DNA of 11,442 nucleotides from positions 1 through 11,442 of the forward strand of contig CAYYJO010000065.1 in NCBI GenBank assembly GCA_964472265.1, read 5' to 3'. This document shows, piece after piece, positions 6,996-11,442 of the stretch; positions within the stretch are counted from its first letter, which is position 1, and every line of letters starts with the position of its first letter. The stretch is from JAGNLA01 sp964472265. GTDB taxonomy: Bacteria; Caldisericota; Caldisericia; JAAYUI01. The position numbers were made by a program, and so were the translations under genes. The notes under the pieces were generated by a model. That model had not been told where the DNA came from. It worked only from the letters and a program-made list of their open reading frames with translations, and did no database searches.

Positions 6996-7453
6996 TCGAT
7001 ACAAGTTTTTCAACCTTCAGGCTGGTTCAAGTCGACGGTATCATCAGGGAGCTGTCGATGATTGCCAGACAACCTGAAAGAATAGCCTCTGACATAGCAA
7101 AACTCCTCAAGCTGCAGCTTGAGGAGTTTTTTGTTGGCAAGCGAAAGGCATTTGACTTCAAGTTAAACCCAGAAGGGACGCCTTTTCAGAGAGCCATCTG
7201 GGCGGTCACATCAGATATTCCTTACGGCGAAACCCTGACATACGGCCAAACAACAGCAATGGCCGGCTACCCTGGGGCAAACAGAGCCTGTGGACAGGCC
7301 ATGAAAAGAAACCCAATAATAATCCTCATCCCATGCCACAGGGTTACCGGAACCGGCTGGCTTGGCGGATATGGTGGTTTTCCCGAAATAAAACGAAAAC
7401 TGCTTATTTTAGAGAATCCTGGAATTTCTTCCAGTCTTCTTCGAACTTCCTGA
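6974..7453 (+). CDS. Methylated-DNA--[protein]-cysteine S-methyltransferase (Ogt/MGMT family)
   Basis: Repairs O6-alkylguanine (and O4-alkylthymine) in DNA by irreversible transfer of the alkyl group to its own cysteine. The 159-residue length fits the family. The active-site motif PCHRV is at 120-124 with acceptor Cys121. The conserved DNA-binding helix is present as NRACGQAMKRNP (103-114) with the arginine finger at R104, preceded by FQRAIWAVTSDIPYGETLTYG (in residues 71-91), and GGYGGFPEIKRKLL follows the active site. The ATG at 6974 retains an N-terminal strand typical of Ogt but has no good Shine-Dalgarno site. It overlaps the lipoprotein gene by 22 bases in another frame, so translational coupling is plausible. 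The 3' end overlaps the convergent transaldolase gene by 50 bases. A perfect 32-base palindrome with a T-tract lies inside the gene, under the conserved LKLQLEEFF segment. The assignment is firm. Confidence 0.95.
   Translation: MDGTPELIDTSFSTFRLVQVDGIIRELSMIARQPERIASDIAKLLKLQLEEFFVGKRKAFDFKLNPEGTPFQRAIWAVTSDIPYGETLTYGQTTAMAGYPGANRACGQAMKRNPIIILIPCHRVTGTGWLGGYGGFPEIKRKLLILENPGISSSLLRTS
7099..7138 (+). terminator. Perfect 32-base palindrome with T-tract inside the alkyltransferase gene
   Basis: AAAACTCCTCAAGCTG (7099-7114) is followed immediately by its exact reverse complement (7115-7130), and T's continue to give TTTTTTGTT. It has the A-tract/stem/T-tract form of the window's other terminators but lies wholly within a conserved part of the alkyltransferase. 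It probably terminates or attenuates transcription from the lipoprotein promoter. On the minus strand it ends in TTTTGCT and could weakly stop antisense transcription from the transaldolase gene. Confidence 0.7.
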
Positions 7454-8078
7454 TTCCGGCCTCGGTCATTGGGTGGTTGTAAAGCTGCTTGAGGACTGTA
7501 AAGGGGATGGTGGCAATATCGCAGCCTGCAAGCGACGCTTTCATCACATGAACCGGATGCCTTATCGATGCGGCAATGATCTTTGAGTTGTAGTTGTTGA
7601 CCCTTACCATGTCGATGATGTCGCAAAGCGAGTCGATTCCTTCGTGTCCGGCGTCATCGAGTCTTCCAACAAACGGTGAAATGAACGTTGCGCCGGCTTC
7701 ACAGGCGAGATGAGCCTGGTTGACCGAGAAGATGAGCGTGCAGTTTGTGGCGATGCCTCTCTTGGTGAGTTCGGAAATGACCTTTGTTCCTGGAATGTTC
7801 ATCGGAACTTTGATCGTGATTCTTTCCTTGAAATCAGGTTCGTTTGACCAATCAACAATATCAAGTGCCTGCTTGATCATTCCATCGGCATCGGGGGCGG
7901 TGACTTCGGCGGAAACCGGTCCCGGCACTATCTTTGCTATCTCAAGAATTATGTCTTTGAAGGATTTTCCGGCAGTTTTTGCCATCAGTGACGGGTTTGT
8001 GGTGACACCCGATATCACTCCGAAATCCAGCGCCTGTTTTATCTCATCGATGTTTGCGGTATCCAAAAAAATCTTCAT
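7404..8078 (-). CDS. Transaldolase, small TalC/FSA-type subfamily
   Basis: Moves a dihydroxyacetone unit between sugar phosphates in the non-oxidative pentose phosphate pathway, in the cytosol. The 224 residues match the short, single-barrel subfamily. Visible landmarks are FLDTAN (4-9), GVTTNPSLMAK (24-34), the Schiff-base lysine K90 in ITIKVPMN, TNCTLIFSVNQA (111-122), ISPFVGRLDD (133-142) and AASIRHPVHVM near the C-terminus. Glu58 (in SAEV) and Phe132 are at the positions where fructose-6-phosphate aldolase has Gln and Tyr, so transaldolase is the better call within this mixed family. A Shine-Dalgarno site (CCTCC on the + strand, 8084-8088) lies 5 bases before the ATG. The C-terminal end is of normal family length, so the 50-base overlap with the alkyltransferase gene appears genuine. 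It has no functional link to its neighbours that I can see. Confidence 0.95.
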   Translation of the reverse strand: MKIFLDTANIDEIKQALDFGVISGVTTNPSLMAKTAGKSFKDIILEIAKIVPGPVSAEVTAPDADGMIKQALDIVDWSNEPDFKERITIKVPMNIPGTKVISELTKRGIATNCTLIFSVNQAHLACEAGATFISPFVGRLDDAGHEGIDSLCDIIDMVRVNNYNSKIIAASIRHPVHVMKASLAGCDIATIPFTVLKQLYNHPMTEAGIRKFEEDWKKFQDSLK

Positions 8079-8096
8079 TTCAACCTCCAGATGGTC

Positions 8097-8125
8097 ATTA
8101 TAGCTTCAGTTGAATTTTTGTGTAG
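8097..8125 (-). promoter_or_regulatory. Promoter for the transaldolase gene
   Basis: A perfect TATAAT is read on the minus strand at 8097-8102. The -35 region at about 8120-8125 (CTACAC) is weak. The RNA would start near 8090, just ahead of GGAGG. The box belongs to an inverted repeat shared with the divergent promoter. Confidence 0.5.
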
Positions 8126-8136
8126 GGGGCTATAAT
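8110..8136 (+). promoter_or_regulatory. Promoter for the secreted PQQ-propeller gene
   Basis: TTGAAT (8110-8115) is followed by 15 bases and a perfect TATAAT (8131-8136). The spacer is short but matches the lipoprotein promoter. RNA would start near 8143, leaving a leader of about 13 bases that carries AGGAGG. Confidence 0.6.
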
Positions 8137-8146
8137 TTTAATTAAA

Positions 8147-8152
8147 AGGAGG
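8147..8152 (+). promoter_or_regulatory. Closely spaced Shine-Dalgarno site of the PQQ-propeller gene
   Basis: AGGAGG ends only 3 bases before the ATG at 8156. The tight spacing is similar to the 4 bases seen for the lipoprotein at 6183. The next in-frame ATG (codon 7) would shorten the signal peptide, so 8156 is kept. Confidence 0.6.
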
Positions 8153-8155
8153 CAT

Positions 8156-10429
8156 ATGAAAAAAATTGCCCTCATGGTGACAATTGTCGCTGTCATCTTT
8201 AATCCTGTCACATCAACTCAGGCTGCAACCGGCTCCTGGTCAATGGCTGGCTGCACACCGGACAGAAGGCACTATAGCAGCGCCGGACTTACTCCGCCTC
8301 TCAAGTTTGCATGGGACACCAACAAGCAGGGATCGGTCTATGCCGTTCCACCGCTTGTATCTGGCAACTTCTGCTATCTCGGTATGGCGAAGATGCCTGT
8401 TGGCAACAGCTGGGATACATCGGTTCAGAAGAGAAACATCGATAACGGAGACCTTGCCTGGGATCTGCCAGGTGGCTGGTGGGTCTGGAGCGTCTACGGT
8501 GCAGACCTGATTGTTCAGGGATACTCGGCAAAGGAAGGGAAATCCTGGCTCAGAAGAATAAACTCGATGGACAAGTCAACCATCTGGGAGATTGAGTGGC
8601 CAAGATACACAATCCATTCAGTTCTTGAAGATGATGTAATCTACTCGATGTCCTACACCGACTGGAAAGAAGATGAAGACCAGAAGGACATTTCAGAGCG
8701 CATTTTTGTATTCCAGGCAAATTCGGCCGAAAACGGCAGGATGCTGTGGAGAAAGATGTACTCCTACCCAAAAGCTTACTACCCTCCGTGGCTTTGTGTC
8801 TGGGATAACAGCGTTTACGGCGGAGTTTCCAAAACCTTGCACAAGCTTAACAAAGACAGCGGAGCCGAAACCTGGAAAGTGGACATGCCTGAAAAAATTG
8901 GTCAAGGCTCATATTTCGTTGGAACTGACAAGGGCGTTCTCTGCAATACAATTTATGACAATCTCAGACTGATAAAGCACGAAGATGGATCGGTTATCTG
9001 GACGAAGAAGATTTCAACCTACGAACCAGTGAGTGAAGATTGCCAGAGTCCAGTGAGCACACCAGCAATCATGGCCGGGAAAATCTACATTGTTTCGAGA
9101 GGTTCATTTACAAATCATGAGCCCAAGAAACTCCTTTGCCTTGACCTTGCAACCAGCAGGACACTCTGGGAGGTAACCCTCCCTGATACCTCCAGAATTG
9201 AAGGTTCGGATATCGGAGCAACCTGCACGGCAACAGCCGGCGCAATCTACACGATGACCGAAGACGCATCGGGAAGGTTGACAAGGCTCAGGGCATTTGA
9301 CCCAGAGTCGGGTGTATTGCTTTGGTCTGACGTCATGCCTGGCCAACCGAATCCATCCGAACTCGCGGTCAATTCAGAGTATCTTGTGATGGGTCTTGAG
9401 GCGCATGATGACAATGGAAAAGGCATAATGAGCTACATTTGTCTGACCAACAAGGGTGTGCCAAAGCCAAAGCTTGAGGTCGATCAGACCGATTTTGATT
9501 TTGGCTACATCAATTCGAAGGAGCCGATCAATAAGATTATCAAGATAAGCAATTCAGGCTCTGGAGAGCTTACAGGTACAGCAACGGCCAACGTTGGCTG
9601 GATAGTTTGCACACCATCACAATTTCAGGGCAACAACCAGTCAATCGTTGTCTCAATCAAGCACGAGAACCTTAAGATAGGAACAAACACTGGCGTTATT
9701 ACTGTTTCAAGCTCTGGCGGGAAGAAAACCATCAATGTCTCGGTGACCTATGGCGGAGGTGTTGAGCCAAAGGTGTCAAACGAGGCTGCTTCAATCTCTT
9801 GCAAGTCTGCCTCAACGTGGAGCAAAACGATTGACCTGAAAGGTTTTCATCATGGAATAGTCACGGCCTCTGTCCCATGGCTCATGGTTTCGCCGATGGT
9901 TTTTGAGACAACCGATCCAAGCATACTTATTTCAATAAACCCAATGGGTTTGCATAACACAAGCGTATTCGTTGGCAAGGTTACCGTGATGACAAATCTT
10001 GTCAGCTACACATTTACAATCACCGTAAACGGCGTAACCCCAGCCATTTCCATGCTCATGCAGATCAACAACACAAACGCTACGATCAACAAGCAGACAT
10101 TCAAGGTTGATCCACCCCCACAAATCATCAAGGGATCAACATTTGTTCCTTTGAGATTCATCGGTGATGCTTTCGGCGTGACCATGAATTATGATGCAAA
10201 AACCAAGAAGATAACATACAAGACACAGAAAGGCGATACAATCACCTTGCAGATTGACAACACAAAAGCATACATCGGAAGCAAGGAAGTAAAGATTTCC
10301 CCTCCACCAACGATTGTGAAGAGCAAAACCCTTGTGCCCGTAAGATTCATCGGAGAATCCTTCGGCGCAAATGTAGTCTACACGGCCAGCACAAAGTCCA
10401 TTTCCATCGAGATGGATGGATGTCCGTAA
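8156..10429 (+). CDS. Secreted PQQ-type beta-propeller protein with Ig-like repeats and stalk domain
   Basis: The 757-residue product has a signal peptide (MKK, hydrophobic 4-15, cleavage after TQA near 23). Residues about 27-430 form a PQQ-like beta-propeller of about seven blades, each marked by a W-containing strand: LAWDL (about 100), TIWEIEW (about 142), MLWRKM (about 195), ETWKVD (about 238), VIWTKK (about 280), TLWEV (about 336) and LLWSD (about 388). Two Ig/BACON-like repeats follow (about 438-530 and 535-625), then a copper-amine-oxidase N-terminal-like stalk domain (about 630-757) with two units, FVPLRFIGDAFG and LVPVRFIGESFG. No quinoprotein catalytic residues or haem motif are evident, so a binding or surface-structural role is more likely than dehydrogenase activity (inference). 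Its C-terminal half has the same domain order as the thioredoxin-fold protein encoded at 4009-6090. It is a single-gene unit with its own promoter and terminator. Confidence 0.92.
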   Translation: MKKIALMVTIVAVIFNPVTSTQAATGSWSMAGCTPDRRHYSSAGLTPPLKFAWDTNKQGSVYAVPPLVSGNFCYLGMAKMPVGNSWDTSVQKRNIDNGDLAWDLPGGWWVWSVYGADLIVQGYSAKEGKSWLRRINSMDKSTIWEIEWPRYTIHSVLEDDVIYSMSYTDWKEDEDQKDISERIFVFQANSAENGRMLWRKMYSYPKAYYPPWLCVWDNSVYGGVSKTLHKLNKDSGAETWKVDMPEKIGQGSYFVGTDKGVLCNTIYDNLRLIKHEDGSVIWTKKISTYEPVSEDCQSPVSTPAIMAGKIYIVSRGSFTNHEPKKLLCLDLATSRTLWEVTLPDTSRIEGSDIGATCTATAGAIYTMTEDASGRLTRLRAFDPESGVLLWSDVMPGQPNPSELAVNSEYLVMGLEAHDDNGKGIMSYICLTNKGVPKPKLEVDQTDFDFGYINSKEPINKIIKISNSGSGELTGTATANVGWIVCTPSQFQGNNQSIVVSIKHENLKIGTNTGVITVSSSGGKKTINVSVTYGGGVEPKVSNEAASISCKSASTWSKTIDLKGFHHGIVTASVPWLMVSPMVFETTDPSILISINPMGLHNTSVFVGKVTVMTNLVSYTFTITVNGVTPAISMLMQINNTNATINKQTFKVDPPPQIIKGSTFVPLRFIGDAFGVTMNYDAKTKKITYKTQKGDTITLQIDNTKAYIGSKEVKISPPPTIVKSKTLVPVRFIGESFGANVVYTASTKSISIEMDGCP

Positions 10430-10449
10430 TCCAAGGATAGAGCCGTTAC

Positions 10450-10480
10450 AACCCCCTGATTGGTTTCAGGGGGTTTTGTT
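10450..10480 (+). terminator. Rho-independent terminator after the PQQ-propeller gene
   Basis: AACCCCCTGA (10450-10459) pairs with TCAGGGGGTT (10466-10475) around the loop TTGGTT, followed by TTGTTTTA. It lies 20 bases after the stop codon at 10427-10429. Confidence 0.93.
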
Positions 10481-10504
10481 TTATTGATTGAGCCTGGCTG
10501 ACCG

Positions 10505-10533
10505 TTGCACAAAAAGTATATTCCACGCATAAT
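10505..10533 (+). promoter_or_regulatory. Putative leaderless promoter for the SRAP-family gene
   Basis: TTGCAC (10505-10510) lies 17 bases before CATAAT (10528-10533), one mismatch from the -10 consensus. Seven bases downstream is the A of the ATG at 10540. No Shine-Dalgarno sequence is visible, so a leaderless mRNA is the natural reading. The -35 box is weak. Confidence 0.45.
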
Positions 10534-10539
10534 CATCTC

Positions 10540-11196
10540 ATGCCAGGCCGTTACACGTTGACAGCAACCAGACAAACAATTGAAGACAGGTTCAACATTG
10601 AGATGCCAACAGACTGGAGACCCAGATTCAACATGGCTCCATTGCAGTTTCTCCCGATCATCACGAACGAAAATCCGAGGAAAGCGACAATGGCAAGGTG
10701 GGGATTGGTGCCTTCATGGTCAGGCATCCAGGACACAGGCAAGAAAATGATCAATGCCAGATCGGAAACAGTGGCCACCAAGCAGGCTTTTAAAACACTT
10801 TTCAAAACAAGGCGCTGCCTCATCCCGGCCGATGGATACTTTGAATGGCTGGAGCTTTCGAGCATCAAGCAGCCTTATTTTATTCACCTTCCTGAGAAAA
10901 GCTTGTTTGCCTTTGCCGGGCTTTGGGATACATGGATCGATAAAAACGATGGTTCCGAGCTGATTACATTCACACTCATCACCTGCGAGCCAAATGAGTT
11001 GATAAGGCCGATCCACAATCGCATGGGTGTGATCCTCAATCTGAAAGATGAGCAAAGATGGCTTGGGGAGCCGGACAAGTCGCTGTTTGCACAGTTCCCG
11101 GCTGATCTGATGACTGCCTACATGGTCAGCAATCTTTGCAATTCACCCAAAAATGACTCACCCGACTGCCTGCTTCCCGAGCAGCGATTGCTTTAG
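10540..11196 (+). CDS. SRAP (YedK/HMCES) family protein with Cys2 replaced by Pro
   Basis: SRAP proteins crosslink to abasic sites in single-stranded DNA through Cys2, exposed when Met1 is removed, and so shield the lesion. The 218 residues cover the whole domain: MPGRYTL start, RFNMAP (29-34), RWGLVPSW (53-60), INARSET (71-77, Asn72), ADGYFEW (97-103, Glu102), IHNRMGVIL (158-166, His159) and a C-terminal VSNLCNSPKNDSP. Thus the active-site Asn, Glu and His equivalents of YedK are present. The N-terminus, however, reads Met-Pro-Gly-Arg instead of the usual Met-Cys-Gly-Arg. Pro (CCA) differs from a Cys codon at two or more bases, so a single read error cannot explain it. Met1 before Pro is normally removed, leaving an N-terminal proline. 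The start at 10540 is fixed by alignment to the family N-terminus; no ribosome binding site is seen. Confidence 0.93.
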   Translation: MPGRYTLTATRQTIEDRFNIEMPTDWRPRFNMAPLQFLPIITNENPRKATMARWGLVPSWSGIQDTGKKMINARSETVATKQAFKTLFKTRRCLIPADGYFEWLELSSIKQPYFIHLPEKSLFAFAGLWDTWIDKNDGSELITFTLITCEPNELIRPIHNRMGVILNLKDEQRWLGEPDKSLFAQFPADLMTAYMVSNLCNSPKNDSPDCLLPEQRLL

Positions 11197-11229
11197 GATT
11201 TTTCGTTTCGGCAAGGATTCTGGAATTTC

Positions 11230-11318
11230 CCTCGCCAGTGATGGTGTTGTGGTAACAATAACTTCTCCTCGACTGTGACAGTAGAGGCATTGCCAACGCA
11301 GCTCTCCTCGCCAGTGAT
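11230..11318. repeat. 13-base direct repeat, two copies
   Basis: CCTCGCCAGTGAT occurs at 11230-11242 and 11306-11318, 76 bases apart. Between them 11267-11287 forms a short imperfect hairpin (CCTCgACTGT / ACAGTaGAGG). No reading frame of note covers the segment; it may be remnant repetitive intergenic DNA. Function unknown. Confidence 0.6.
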
Positions 11319-11346
11319 TTTGCTGGAGAGTAGTCAAAACCTGTTT

Positions 11347-11389
11347 CCCTCTCCCAGACGCAGTCTGGGAGAGGGATTAAGGGTGAGGG
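11347..11389. repeat. REP-like palindromic element
   Basis: CCCTCTCCCAGAC (11347-11359) pairs perfectly with GTCTGGGAGAGGG (11363-11375) around a 3-base GCA loop, followed by ATTA and AGGGTGAGGG. The CCCTCTCCC...GGGAGAGGG...AGGGTGAGGG pattern is typical of a widespread family of intergenic repetitive extragenic palindromes. No transposase is nearby. It is 150 bases past the SRAP gene and its T-run comes late (about 11394), so it is not a classic terminator, though it may protect or end transcripts. Confidence 0.75.
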
Positions 11390-11442
11390 AGTGTTTTTAT
11401 ACGGCTCCGCCGGTACAGAACTAGTCTATATAAATCTTCATA

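Larger units (their letters stand above)
11197..11442. other. Non-coding region at the right edge
   Basis: Beyond the repeats listed separately I find no coding sequence, tRNA or promoter that I can support. The last 45 bases are AT-rich (ending CTATATAAATCTTCATA) and may lead into a gene beyond the window. Confidence 0.6.

Noticed and set aside
7404..8078. Fructose-6-phosphate aldolase instead of transaldolase
   Set aside because: Glu58 and Phe132 are at the positions where FSA enzymes carry Gln and Tyr, so the residues favour transaldolase.
7720..8103. 127-codon open frame on the plus strand opposite the transaldolase
   Set aside because: It is a shadow of a highly conserved enzyme gene, with no ribosome binding site and no recognisable product.
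8156..10429. PQQ-dependent alcohol dehydrogenase
   Set aside because: Propeller strands are present, but I see no quinoprotein dehydrogenase active-site pattern or haem c motif, and the C-terminal Ig and stalk domains point to a structural or binding protein.
4009..10429. True copper amine oxidase activity from the stalk domains
   Set aside because: Only the N-terminal-like non-catalytic domain is present; the catalytic domain is absent from both proteins.
10551..11055. Antisense open frames of about 105 and 111 codons across the SRAP gene
   Set aside because: They lie opposite a gene with clear family motifs and have no supporting signals or recognisable products.
11230..11318. Possible CRISPR array
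   Set aside because: Only two copies of a 13-base repeat are present, with no regular repeat-spacer pattern and no cas genes.
11395..11442. tRNA or start of a new gene at the right edge
   Set aside because: No cloverleaf-compatible arms, T-loop sequence, start codon or ribosome binding site could be found before the window ends.

Overview
This is an 11.4 kb stretch of bacterial chromosome of moderate GC (hand counts of several 60-base lines give about 30-52% GC, most near 50%). Genes are dense, promoters look like sigma70 sites, and simple hairpin terminators are present. Most of the coding capacity goes to exported, modular proteins with beta-propeller, immunoglobulin-like and copper-amine-oxidase-type 'stalk' domains. 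That repertoire is common in Firmicutes and in poorly cultivated lineages such as Caldisericota, but nothing here fixes the taxon. I see no phage, insertion-sequence or CRISPR genes.

Layout. (1) 3-2369 (+): C-terminal 788 codons of a membrane-anchored beta-propeller-like protein, cut by the left edge and closed by a strong terminator. (2) 2492-4012 (+): cytosolic protein with an N-terminal tail of SYLDRLNDPE-type repeats, a Pro-Val-Glu linker and a PQQ-like beta-propeller. Its promoter lies in the T-tract of the preceding terminator. (3) 4009-6090 (-): secreted thioredoxin-fold protein carrying Ig-like domains and a stalk domain; its stop codon interlocks with that of gene 2. (4) 6183-6995 (+): lipoprotein, divergent from gene 3 with back-to-back -35 boxes. 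(5) 6974-7453 (+): Ogt/MGMT-type alkyltransferase, overlapping the lipoprotein gene by 22 bases and containing a perfect 32-base palindrome plus T-tract. (6) 7404-8078 (-): small transaldolase, overlapping gene 5 tail to tail by 50 bases. (7) 8156-10429 (+): secreted PQQ-type beta-propeller followed by Ig-like repeats and a stalk domain. (8) 10540-11196 (+): SRAP/YedK (HMCES) family protein whose catalytic Cys2 is replaced by proline. (9) 11197-11442: non-coding, with a REP-like hairpin and a short direct repeat.

How the parts relate. Genes 3 and 7 share one architecture (different N-terminal head, two Ig-like repeats, C-terminal stalk) and look like paralogous surface modules. Genes 1, 2 and 7 all carry propeller domains with similar W-containing strands. 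Genes 5 and 8 both belong to families that deal with alkylated or abasic DNA but are not in one operon. The transaldolase belongs to central sugar metabolism. The two points most worth following are the Cys2-to-Pro SRAP protein and the terminator-like palindrome inside the alkyltransferase coding sequence.
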